Shown here in pieces: positions 17,490 to 25,710 of a DNA stretch of 64,000 nt. Made by a program: the position numbers and the translations under genes. This DNA is from ZAX-1 sp046533095 (GTDB taxonomy: Bacteria > Bacillota > Clostridia > Lachnospirales > Lachnospiraceae), in the NCBI GenBank assembly GCA_046533095.1, contig JAJQRA010000023.1:124001-188000 (forward strand), read 5' to 3'. Within the stretch, counting starts at the first letter, position 1, and the number at the start of each line of letters is the position of its first letter. Under the pieces are notes generated by a model. That model was given only the letters and a program-made list of their open reading frames with translations. It was not told the DNA's origin and searched no databases.

Positions 17490-18317
17490 CTACCGATTCT
17501 TTTCGCTGCGTGCGAACAAAAACGTGCCAACTACCAGACACACTACGGTCAATCCCACAATGGCGATACAGTTTAGAGCCGGATTAAACAACACAACGCT
17601 GTCGTATTCCGGCGTTCCAGCATAAACCACGGCGCGCACAAGGTCAAGGCAGTAGGTCATTGGCATCATGCGGTTTAACACCAGCAAAACGCCGTGCGAG
17701 TTGTTGATCGGAATGAGTGCTCCGGAGAGGAACATTTGCGGCATGGTGATCAACATTACCGCCATATTTGCCAATTTGTTGTTCTTAATAAGTCCAAATA
17801 GGATCATGGCCAGCGCACCCGCCGAAAGGCACATGAGCGGCGATAGTGCAAAAATCAAGAGCCATTGCATCACATTTAGCGTATAGCCCATAAACAGCCC
17901 TACCGCCAATGTGCCAATTACACTGACAATCGCTCCAAAGGATGAACCGAAAATCTTGCCGATCACTATGGAATAGCGGGAAACCGGAGAAATCATCATC
18001 TCCTGCGTAAAATCCGTTTCGTGATCGTCAACTAACGAAGTAAGTCCCATAACCGTTTCCATAAACAGCATCGTAACGACCATCCCAACCAATACAAACT
18101 GTCCATAGTTGAAATTTAAGCCGGATGCCATATTTTCTGAAAGGCTGCCGCCTAACATGCCCATCATCACCACCGGCATGGCCAAGCTCATAATAACCGT
18201 TAGCGGGCTTTTCAAACTAAGTAAAACATCTCTAGCGATGATGGTGGCAATCGCGTTGATCTCGCGTGCGGCCCTTGATTTCTTTCTGGGCGCTTCAAAA
18301 GCTATTGTATGATTCAT
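17490..18317 (-). CDS. ABC-2 type exporter permease
   Basis: 275 residues with a cytosolic N-terminus and about six membrane segments (for example SPLTVIMSLAMPVVMMGMLG; FVLVGMVVTMLFMETVMGL; GLTVVCLVVGTFLFA). LTSLVDDHETDFTQEMMISPV is the cytosolic loop typical of DrrB-type ABC-2 permeases, which export drugs, lipids or polyketides. The start overlaps the end of the ATPase gene by 4 nt (ATGA type), so the pair is translationally coupled. Substrate unknown. Confidence 0.9.
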   Translation of the reverse strand: MNHTIAFEAPRKKSRAAREINAIATIIARDVLLSLKSPLTVIMSLAMPVVMMGMLGGSLSENMASGLNFNYGQFVLVGMVVTMLFMETVMGLTSLVDDHETDFTQEMMISPVSRYSIVIGKIFGSSFGAIVSVIGTLAVGLFMGYTLNVMQWLLIFALSPLMCLSAGALAMILFGLIKNNKLANMAVMLITMPQMFLSGALIPINNSHGVLLVLNRMMPMTYCLDLVRAVVYAGTPEYDSVVLFNPALNCIAIVGLTVVCLVVGTFLFARSEKNR

Positions 18318-19261
18318 GCTGCTTCCCCCCCTGTTTTAATGAGATATTCGACATAAGCGTCTTCTAGTGTCGGTTCCTGGATTTTTAGCAAAGTCAGCTT
18401 CGTTTGTATCCTTGCGATAATTTCCTGCGCTGTCCTGCCTTGATAAGGAACCACGATATGGCCGTTCGCTTTCGGTGATAGACCCATGCCAATCAGTTCA
18501 TCCATCAAAGAACCCCTGTCCGCAGCATCCAAAATCAGTTCCTTGTGGAGCAGGCCCTGCTTCATTTCTTCCGGCGAACTGCAGCCGGCAATTTGCCCTT
18601 TATTGATAATGCAGACCTTATCCACATTTTCCGCTTCATCAATATAGTGGGTCGTCAAAAAGACCGTCGTGCCAAACTCATTTCGAACGCCATTGATGTA
18701 TTCCCAAAGGGAACGGCGGCTTACCGCGTCTAAACCCTGCGTTGGCTCATCCAAAAACAGGATTTTTGGCGTGTGGATCAAACTGCGGATAATCTCTAGC
18801 TTGCGCTGCATACCACCTGAGAGCTTTTTGACTGGTTTAAACAGGCTATCTTTTATCCCAACGATTTGCGCCAACTCCAACACGCGGTTCTTATAGGAGG
18901 CAGGCATCATCTTAAAGGTCGGGCGATAGCTGTACATTCCATACAGGCAGGCATGGAAACGGATGTTTTCCTCTGCGGTAAGATTCCCATCAAGGCTTGG
19001 CTGTTGAAAGATAATCCCTACCTTTTCCCGCACTTTCTCGGCCTCCTTTGCTACGTCAAACCCTGCGATTTTGACCTCCCCGCTCGTTTTGGACAACGTG
19101 GTCGTCAAAACTGAGATGGACGTGGTTTTGCCCGCGCCGTTTGGCCCTAGAAAAGCGAAAAACTCTCCTTCCTTTACGTTGAAGCTGATTCCTTTGACTG
19201 CCGGCTCCTTTGTCTTGTCGTACTGTTTGACAAGGCTGTTTACTTCGATTACTGATTGCAT
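18314..19261 (-). CDS. ABC exporter ATP-binding protein (DrrA type)
   Basis: 315 residues. Walker A GPNGAGKTTSIS (~40), Q-loop FQQPSLDGNLTAEENIRFHA, signature KLSGGMQRKLEI, Walker B ILFLDEPTQGLD and switch His in FLTTHYIDEAENVDKV are all present. The C-terminal extension after ~230, ending PTLEDAYVEYLIKTGG, is typical of daunorubicin-resistance-type ATPases. It works with the permease at 17490. The promoter region (19382-19436) carries the same box array as the response-regulator gene at 19577, so it is probably controlled by that regulator. Confidence 0.93.
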   Translation of the reverse strand: MQSVIEVNSLVKQYDKTKEPAVKGISFNVKEGEFFAFLGPNGAGKTTSISVLTTTLSKTSGEVKIAGFDVAKEAEKVREKVGIIFQQPSLDGNLTAEENIRFHACLYGMYSYRPTFKMMPASYKNRVLELAQIVGIKDSLFKPVKKLSGGMQRKLEIIRSLIHTPKILFLDEPTQGLDAVSRRSLWEYINGVRNEFGTTVFLTTHYIDEAENVDKVCIINKGQIAGCSSPEEMKQGLLHKELILDAADRGSLMDELIGMGLSPKANGHIVVPYQGRTAQEIIARIQTKLTLLKIQEPTLEDAYVEYLIKTGGEAA

Positions 19262-19381
19262 AACGCTACCTCCTTTTTAAGTTGCAAGCCAGATCGCATG
19301 TGCGAAAACCAGCCACCAATTTCATAAAGAATCTATCCGATGATCCCATAAAAAAGACCTCCGTTTTCTTTTTACAACCAC

Positions 19382-19436
19382 AGTATATGGCTGTATATTA
19401 AACGGAGGTTAAACGCAATTTAAACGCAAGGTAAAC
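19382..19436 (-). promoter_or_regulatory. ABC-exporter promoter with four 11-bp-period operator boxes
   Basis: On the plus strand TAAAC occurs at 19399, 19410, 19421 and 19432, exactly 11 bp apart (minus-strand reading GTTTA-N6, four times). The -10 TATACT lies at 19387-19382, 11 bp from the nearest box, so the boxes occupy the -35 area and upstream. One box per helical turn in direct repeat is the usual layout for OmpR/PhoB-family response regulators. The rest of the 19262-19576 gap holds a CCTCCGTTT/AAACGGAGG inverted repeat overlapping the boxes and nothing else recognised. Confidence 0.75.
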
Positions 19437-19576
19437 ATAATCAACTATTTTTTGTGGATATTGGGCAACAGCAGATTATCATTATATTACTGATAAATTC
19501 TAAAATCGCCTCCTGTCGGGATTATTTCTTTACCCATTCGCTTTCTAAAAGGGCGTATCACCGCGTGGATGTCTGC

Positions 19577-20251
19577 TCATACGCTCACCTCTAGGCGATA
19601 GCCCAAACCACGGATCGTCGTAATTTTAAACCCGGCCTGCTCTGCCGGAAAACGCTCGCGCAACCGCCCGATATGAACGTCCAACGTGCGCTCATTTCCA
19701 TCGAAATCAAACCCCCAGACGTCCTCGATCAACTGGTCGCGCGAAAAGGTTCGTCCGGGAAAGCCCGCCAATTTAAAAAGCAGTTCAAATTCTTTCATCG
19801 GAATGTCCTCGCACGTTCCATTTACGGTGACGCTATAGCTGCTTTTATCTACAGTAACGCCACCAATTTGAATCACCTGCGATGCTTCAATTTTATACCG
19901 CCGCAAAAGTGCCTGCACCCGCACGATCAATTCCTCGCCTTCAAAAGGCTTTGTCAGATAATCGTCCGCGCCAAGCCCAAATCCCTTTACTTTATCAGAG
20001 AGTCCTACTTTGGCAGTCAACATCAAAATAGGCAGATTTTCATAATATTTTCTAAATTGCCTACACAGTTCAAAGCCGTCCATATTTGGCATCATCACAT
20101 CAATGATGGCAAGGTCAATATTATCGTTTATTTTTGTAAGCGCATCACGCCCATCTTTCGCTTCGCAAACCGTAAAGCCACTGTTTATCAGCAATGCGCG
20201 CACAAGCTCGCGGATATAAGAATCATCGTCCACAATCATAATTTTGCTCAT
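19577..20251 (-). CDS. OmpR/PhoB-family response regulator
   Basis: 224 residues. The receiver domain (1-120) has the acidic pair DD (8-9), phosphoacceptor Asp in LAIIDVMMPNMDGFEL, Thr in MLTAKV and Lys in DYLTKPFEGEEL. The winged-helix domain (about 130-224) has FPGRTFSRDQLIEDVWG and TLDVHIGRLRERF. No histidine kinase gene is next to it in the window; downstream comes the ABC exporter and upstream DUF2339. Its promoter contains the same 11-bp-period boxes as the exporter, which suggests autoregulation and control of export. The kinase must be encoded elsewhere or has been lost. Confidence 0.95.
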   Translation of the reverse strand: MSKIMIVDDDSYIRELVRALLINSGFTVCEAKDGRDALTKINDNIDLAIIDVMMPNMDGFELCRQFRKYYENLPILMLTAKVGLSDKVKGFGLGADDYLTKPFEGEELIVRVQALLRRYKIEASQVIQIGGVTVDKSSYSVTVNGTCEDIPMKEFELLFKLAGFPGRTFSRDQLIEDVWGFDFDGNERTLDVHIGRLRERFPAEQAGFKITTIRGLGYRLEVSV

Positions 20252-20280
20252 ACGATTGCCTCCTTTCGTAGAATGGCTTT

Positions 20281-20313
20281 ATATTACAGCGCGAATGTAA
20301 ACGGAACTTAAAC
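20281..20313 (-). promoter_or_regulatory. Response-regulator promoter with two operator boxes
   Basis: TAAAC boxes at 20298 and 20309 (plus-strand reading), 11 bp apart, and -10 TAATAT at 20286-20281. The gap from -10 to first box is 11 bp, identical to the ABC-exporter promoter at 19382. This supports a shared regulator, most simply the response regulator encoded just downstream. Confidence 0.75.
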
Positions 20314-20346
20314 AAAAGGGTAATTTATGCGCACTTTTTGTTTTTT

Positions 20347-22914
20347 TCAAGGCAAATCATCCACTTTTTCCTCGCTATCTTGTGCTGCCAGCTTCTTATT
20401 AAAATACTGATAGGTAAAAGATATGCAAAGCAGCAATATCCCCATGCTAAAATAGGACACAATACGTAGTCCCGCAGAAAGCATGCTAAGATCTAGCAAA
20501 AACAGCTTTAGCACGGCAAGAAACAACAGCCCTAAACCGCTAAACCGCGTTATGTGGTTGCGTTTGTGAAAACCATACAAAATCCACCCTAAGGCCGTCA
20601 GCCCAAAGATTGTGGTAAGAAGCAGGCTTGACGCTTCCAGTTTAAGCTGAACCACCAGATTTTGGCTTAACAGAAGGACAAAATAGCCCGACAGCGTCAA
20701 AGGATACCACTTAATCGGCAAGATTTTCCTCACGGTGATAAATTGCAGAAGGTCGCGCATCCAAAATATGCCAATGACGTTCCCTGCCAAATAGAGCAGG
20801 AAAACCAATGCCGTAATCCCCACCGCATTTGACCCGCCAGATAACAGGTTTCCGGAAAATCCATTAAACCCCACCATCCATATACTTGCAAATAGGCCCA
20901 CAACCATAGATGCCGCACGCGTTGCCACACAAGAAAGAGGCTTTATTCTTGGCAGGAGGTAGGAATACAGCATTCCAAACACAATGCAGGACAAGATCAT
21001 AAGCTGTACATCCTGTCCCAAATCCAGTGCTGTTTTTATTTTCGCAAGCACAGGATTTTGCAAGAGGTAAACGATGAAAGCGTAAAAATTAAGGATTGTA
21101 CAAAAGTTAAGGCTCTGCACGCCAATGTGCTTTATCATCCCCTTATATGCAAGCATTGCCGTGACGGCAAGCAGCCCAAGCGTGATTGACAGGTATTGCC
21201 ACACAAACAAGCGGTTTTCCCAATTTGGAATGTTAAAGAGCAGGAAGGGCAACAGGCACATCCCGCCAATGATCCCGCCCGCCATGGTGAAGCGGCGACG
21301 GTTCGTTTTAATCCCCCAAAGAAGCAATCCACAGGCTTCCACTAGCCAGCCAAGGCTAAACCACGCCAAGTCAAGCCACAATGGTATCACCAATGCCGCA
21401 TATGCCACACCTGTTATGAAAAATAACGCACGGATCGGACGGCTGCCATCAAAGCGTGGCTCGCGCTCTACGAACACGGCCATCGAAAAACAGCTTGCCG
21501 CAAATAGGAAAGGCACCCATGCATGATAGCGTGTTAAATCAAATGCGGCAAACAGCAGCAGCCCGATGAAAAAACGGAAGAACAGATTGAAGGCCAGTAG
21601 CACGATATCAGAACGATTTATGCGGGTTTTTGTGGCAAGGGCCCCGAAAACCGGAATTAACAAGTAGGAAAAGAACGAAATAAGGACGGCAAATGCCACG
21701 ATTAAGTACATGGAATTATCATTATGCCAAACCCTTACAATCATAAATGTGTCGGCACCCAGTCCGAAAAATAGGCCAATAAACCGTGTAACATGCCAAC
21801 TTCTGCGGGTAGCAAGCGAAAGGGCAAATAGATTCAAAATCGTGAAATATATGCAGGCCCATACATTGATTGCCTGCCCATATGAATTGCCGAGTGCAAA
21901 CAGCGGCAGATAGCCGCCAACCAGCGCAAACGTGGATATCATCTGCGATTGATAGCGGTAGGACAATCGAAAGCTTAATGCGGAAACGCCGGCACACAAA
22001 ATCAGTGCACCGTACATTGGAAAAATATCTAGGATAAAGTAACCGAGCGCCGCACCTAAAAACAGCACACCTACGCCACCCGCTGTTAATGCTTTAGAGA
22101 AAAAGCCACTCCATTTGCGGTGCAGTATTTCGCCCACCAAAATCATGATCAGTCCAAGTACAAAAATAAAAGCACATTTTGTTCCATTGTCCATATACCG
22201 ATAAACATGCTGTGCACCTGCAAATACGCCAATCAGTACAAGGAATATACCGATTGCACTGATCAGTTTCAGCCCCAAAAAATTTTCCCAGTTAAAAAAC
22301 TTTCTAGCGGTGCGCAAGGTTTCGCCTTTTAGCTGCTGCTGTGCGATCTCTTTCATGGATTCCGTCTTCATATCATACATCTCATGCCACGCACGTTTTG
22401 CCCTATTTTGTGCGGCCGTTGCCTGCGCGGTAATCCGCATGGAGAGGTTGTCCAGTTCGCGCATAAGTTCGCTTTGCTCCAAACTTGAACAATCCCGCAA
22501 GTCTTTTTCATGTCTTTTATATGCCACATCAAATTTCGCCTGCAGCTCCCCAATTTGCTGCATCTCCCTTTCAAATCCTGCTGCAAGATAGCGTTCAAAC
22601 TTAGCCTCGTGCATTTTTAGAAGCGAGATACGTTTTTGACTAAGTTCACCACGCAGATTCTTTTCCAAAATTTCATTGTCGCGGCTCATCTTCGCAAGTT
22701 GCCCGTTAAGCACTTTAAGCTGTTCTAGGCATGTAGCAAGCTGTGCGCGAAGCGTGGCGTTTTCACGTGATAAATCCTGTGCCTCAAATTCGCTGAACGC
22801 CTTTTGTACCTGTTGCTGGCGATCGTATAAATCATTTAGAGCCACACGCAGCGACTCTGATTTTGAATTTTCCACTCGCTCTGTATCCATTCTGCCATCT
22901 GCTTCTTTCATCAT
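20347..22914 (-). CDS. DUF2339 polytopic membrane protein with N-terminal coiled coil
   Basis: 855 residues. Residues 1-215 are hydrophilic and helical (LRAQLATCLEQLKVLNGQLA and similar), consistent with a cytosolic coiled coil. From ~220 on there are some twenty or more hydrophobic segments (for example LISAIGIFLVLIGVFAGA, FIFVLGLIMILVGEILH), the pattern of DUF2339 proteins. Their function is not established. It overlaps the upstream permease gene by 4 nt, so it is co-translated with the NatA/NatB-like exporter and may be a structural or regulatory partner of it. G+C looks higher than in the flanking genes. Confidence 0.85.
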   Translation of the reverse strand: MMKEADGRMDTERVENSKSESLRVALNDLYDRQQQVQKAFSEFEAQDLSRENATLRAQLATCLEQLKVLNGQLAKMSRDNEILEKNLRGELSQKRISLLKMHEAKFERYLAAGFEREMQQIGELQAKFDVAYKRHEKDLRDCSSLEQSELMRELDNLSMRITAQATAAQNRAKRAWHEMYDMKTESMKEIAQQQLKGETLRTARKFFNWENFLGLKLISAIGIFLVLIGVFAGAQHVYRYMDNGTKCAFIFVLGLIMILVGEILHRKWSGFFSKALTAGGVGVLFLGAALGYFILDIFPMYGALILCAGVSALSFRLSYRYQSQMISTFALVGGYLPLFALGNSYGQAINVWACIYFTILNLFALSLATRRSWHVTRFIGLFFGLGADTFMIVRVWHNDNSMYLIVAFAVLISFFSYLLIPVFGALATKTRINRSDIVLLAFNLFFRFFIGLLLFAAFDLTRYHAWVPFLFAASCFSMAVFVEREPRFDGSRPIRALFFITGVAYAALVIPLWLDLAWFSLGWLVEACGLLLWGIKTNRRRFTMAGGIIGGMCLLPFLLFNIPNWENRLFVWQYLSITLGLLAVTAMLAYKGMIKHIGVQSLNFCTILNFYAFIVYLLQNPVLAKIKTALDLGQDVQLMILSCIVFGMLYSYLLPRIKPLSCVATRAASMVVGLFASIWMVGFNGFSGNLLSGGSNAVGITALVFLLYLAGNVIGIFWMRDLLQFITVRKILPIKWYPLTLSGYFVLLLSQNLVVQLKLEASSLLLTTIFGLTALGWILYGFHKRNHITRFSGLGLLFLAVLKLFLLDLSMLSAGLRIVSYFSMGILLLCISFTYQYFNKKLAAQDSEEKVDDLP

Positions 22915-24098
22915 TTCGAAAACATCACTTTTTCACTGCTAAACATTTTTGTAAGTATTCCTGCACAGATTGCCGTATAGCAGATGTTTGCAATGACCGT
23001 CACTAGAATATTCGTCATCATATAGGAGCGTGAAAAGATACCGCCCATGCACCGCACACTGTTATACAAGGGAATGAAATACCATGCCGTCCCTTTCGTG
23101 GATAAAGTATCCATCATGGAGGTAACGCCAATGAGCATTACGACAAGCATAAGCGGCGTAGCCCAGGTGGTTGCCTCCTTGACCGTTTTTGCATAGGCCG
23201 ATATAATCGATAGCAATGATATAATGACAAGTACCGTTGATAAAATAACGGCTAGCAGCAATGCATAATCAGACATCTGGTAGATGCCTGCGTCGAGCCC
23301 TTCCACATCTCCCATGATACTTGGCATAGACAGCATTGTACCAATAAAACTGGAGCATCCGCTTAGGATTGCGATCACGCTTAAACTAATGATTTTTCCT
23401 AGGGCAAGCTGCCCACGTTTCATTGGTGTTACAAGCAAGGTAGCAATGGTTCCACGCTCTTTTTCCCCGGCAATAGATTCCGGTGCGATTGCCATACACC
23501 CGCTAAACAAAAATACCATCATAAGCATGGGGATCATCATGGAAAACACTTGCGCTGTCGTATCTTCTTCAGTGGCTAAGTCATATGCTGCTTCACCGCT
23601 GTTAACATCAAACTTATTGGCCATTGCTGTTTCATATTGTGCTAAAAACGCATCTATGATGCTATAGATGTTAATTGATTCTGGTTCTGTAGAATTATAG
23701 TATAGGGAAATCTCAGGGGCTTTTGCGCCGGAGGCTACGTCATAAGCCGCTACGGCATCATCAAAATCTTCCGGGAATATCATAATTAAATCACAATTTT
23801 CTTTTCCCTCTTGCAAGTCGTTTTTTAGGCCATCCACGGATTTTGCTTCTATTTTTTCAACATTTGCCTGTATCCCCAAGGATGCTAAGTCATCGACCAT
23901 CTGTGGACTATTTTGCACATAAATCGTTGGTACATATGCCTGATCCGGCGCAAACATAGAGGTCAGGCCTTGGCCCATAAACGTATAGATGACATAAATC
24001 ATAAGCCCCGGCATGATAATGGTTGTAAACACCATTCGCCTATCTTTAAAAAATCGGGAAAATTCTTTTTTCATAATTGTCGCTATATTGTTTTTCAT
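22911..24098 (-). CDS. ABC-2 exporter permease (NatB-like)
   Basis: 395 residues. One N-terminal membrane helix (TTIIMPGLMIYVIYTFM) is followed by a large extracytoplasmic domain (~50-190) and five further helices near the C-terminus (MMIPMLMMVFLFSGCMAIAP; ILSTVLVIISLLSIISAY). IAGEKERGTIATLLVTPMKR is the conserved cytosolic motif of NatB/YhaP-type permeases, which export Na+, peptides or drugs. It overlaps the ATPase gene upstream by 4 nt and the DUF2339 gene downstream by 4 nt, so all three form a coupled operon. Confidence 0.9.
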   Translation of the reverse strand: MKNNIATIMKKEFSRFFKDRRMVFTTIIMPGLMIYVIYTFMGQGLTSMFAPDQAYVPTIYVQNSPQMVDDLASLGIQANVEKIEAKSVDGLKNDLQEGKENCDLIMIFPEDFDDAVAAYDVASGAKAPEISLYYNSTEPESINIYSIIDAFLAQYETAMANKFDVNSGEAAYDLATEEDTTAQVFSMMIPMLMMVFLFSGCMAIAPESIAGEKERGTIATLLVTPMKRGQLALGKIISLSVIAILSGCSSFIGTMLSMPSIMGDVEGLDAGIYQMSDYALLLAVILSTVLVIISLLSIISAYAKTVKEATTWATPLMLVVMLIGVTSMMDTLSTKGTAWYFIPLYNSVRCMGGIFSRSYMMTNILVTVIANICYTAICAGILTKMFSSEKVMFSK

Positions 24099-24874
24099 AC
24101 ATTTTCACCTGCCGTTTCTGCATAGACATCAAAAAACCTGTCTTCTAGCGACTTTTGTCTTGTTACCGTTTCTAACGTGTCGCATACAACCATTTTTCCG
24201 TCAATCAAAATTCCTACACGGTCGCAGATTTTTTCAACAAGGCTAAATATATGTGTGGATACGATGATGCTTTTCCCCGCTTCTTTTAATTCCAACAAAA
24301 AATCAGTAACTACTTTTGCAGTCAATACGTCCAGACCATTGGTCGGCTCGTCAAAGATAATAATTTCCGGATTATGTACCATAGAAACAACAAGGGAGAC
24401 CTTTTGCTTCATCCCGGTTGACAGGTTTGCCACCTTGACTTCTGCAAATTTTGTAATTTCGAATTTGCCAAACAGCTCTGCCTTTCGCTTATCCCGGACA
24501 GCCTTGTCAACTCCATGCAGTTCTGAAAAGAAATCAAATAAATAATTCGGTGTGAAAAATTCTTCTAATTTTAATTCGCTTGTCAGAAATCCAATTTTGC
24601 TACGCACTGCATTTGGATCTTTGCATACGCTGACCGTATCAACCACTACATCGCCCTCATCCGGCGCTATGAGCGTTGCAATGATACGTAATATGGTCGT
24701 CTTGCCTGCGCCATTTGATCCTAACAAGCCAAATACCTCTCCTTTGTATGCGGTAAACGATAGATCATTGACTGCTACCTTTACCTTTTCTTTCGTACGC
24801 TCAATCTTTTGTTGCTTCGCTGAGATTTTAAATGTCTTTCTCAGTCCCTTTGCTACCAATATTTCTTCCAACAA
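24095..24874 (-). CDS. ABC exporter ATP-binding protein (NatA-like)
   Basis: 259 residues. Walker A GSNGAGKTTILRI, signature NLSTGMKQKVSLV, Walker B IIIFDEPTNGLD and switch His VSTHIFSLVEKIC are present. The N-terminus has a basic insert (KQQKIERTKEKVKV) between the first two strands, seen in NatA-type proteins. It is the first gene of a three-gene operon with a NatB-like permease and DUF2339. The leader just upstream (24889-25170) is filled with 50-bp tandem repeats. Confidence 0.93.
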   Translation of the reverse strand: MLEEILVAKGLRKTFKISAKQQKIERTKEKVKVAVNDLSFTAYKGEVFGLLGSNGAGKTTILRIIATLIAPDEGDVVVDTVSVCKDPNAVRSKIGFLTSELKLEEFFTPNYLFDFFSELHGVDKAVRDKRKAELFGKFEITKFAEVKVANLSTGMKQKVSLVVSMVHNPEIIIFDEPTNGLDVLTAKVVTDFLLELKEAGKSIIVSTHIFSLVEKICDRVGILIDGKMVVCDTLETVTRQKSLEDRFFDVYAETAGENV

Positions 24875-24888
24875 TTTATACCTCCCCT

Positions 24889-25170
24889 GTATAAAACAAC
24901 CTCATAAAATGAAGCCCTTTCCTTTTTATAGTTTTCTTGCATGAAGCCGCCTCATAAAATGAAACCTTTTCCCCTTTATACTTTTCTTGTATAAAGCAGC
25001 CTCATAAAATGAAACCCTTTCCCCTTTATACTTTTCTTGTATAAAGCAGCCTCATAAAACGAAACCCTTTCCCCTTTATACTTTTCTTGTATAAAGCAGC
25101 CTCATAAAATGAAACCCTTTCCCTTTTATCCCTTTCTTGTATAAAGCAGCCTCATAAAACGGAACCCTTG
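24889..25170. repeat. 50-bp tandem repeat array, five full copies plus ends
   Basis: CTCATAAAA begins units at 24901, 24951, 25001, 25051, 25101 and 25151, a period of exactly 50 bp. Each unit includes CTTTATAC...GTATAAAG, an 8-bp hairpin, in all but the outer diverged copies. The array fills the gap between the VOC gene and the NatA-like gene. Units are near-identical, so there are no unique spacers and this is not CRISPR. Confidence 0.9.
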
Positions 25171-25192
25171 CTGAGCGTTGGCATTTTCGATT

Positions 25193-25585
25193 CTATTTTA
25201 CCATGCTGCAAAACTCAACAATCTCACTATTTGGACCTAATATTTTAAAGAATCTTGTGCCATTTGCCCAAAACGGCAAGAATTTGATCTCTTCGTCCAG
25301 ACAGTCATAGCCACCTTCTTTGATCGTCCTATATGCTTCGTCAATATCATTGACATCTATCGCGATATGTTCGATTGCCCCTGCTTTGCCTGCAGGGTTT
25401 CCATTTTCATAAGTTTCAATTACAAGATTTTTTAAACGTAGAAAACATACTGCTTTCCCTTTATTTTCCGTCTGGTAAATAGGCTCAAATCCAAGGCTTT
25501 TATAAAAATTGATTGTATTTCCTATATCGCTTGTAGGCAATCCGATATGTGCAATCCCTGTTGCCAATTCTTTTATACTACTCAT
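25193..25585 (-). CDS. Glyoxalase/VOC-family protein
   Basis: 130 residues from ATG 25585, chosen because AAAGGA lies 8 nt upstream; the longer start at 25594 has no spacing. Fold and motifs fit a vicinal-oxygen-chelate protein: GIAHIGLPTSDIGNTINFYK at the start, AIEHIAIDVNDIDEAY in the second half, and FFKILGPNSEIVEFC at the end. Candidate metal ligands are His15-type, His of IEHIA and Glu of EIVEF. It could be a lactoylglutathione-lyase-like or epimerase-like enzyme; the substrate cannot be told. Confidence 0.85.
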   Translation of the reverse strand: MSSIKELATGIAHIGLPTSDIGNTINFYKSLGFEPIYQTENKGKAVCFLRLKNLVIETYENGNPAGKAGAIEHIAIDVNDIDEAYRTIKEGGYDCLDEEIKFLPFWANGTRFFKILGPNSEIVEFCSMVK

Positions 25586-25710
25586 CGCTATCATCCTTTC
25601 ATCTTTTGCTTCGTGCCATTTTGCTTTCTAATGCAACACTTCCTTGTACCGTCTTTCTATATCTAAAACTATAGTAAATTCTTTAACTCCATATTTGCTC
25701 TGAGTTCTTG

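Noticed and set aside
24889..25170. Regular array considered as a CRISPR
   Set aside because: All 50 bases of each unit repeat, so there are no unique spacers, and no cas genes are near.
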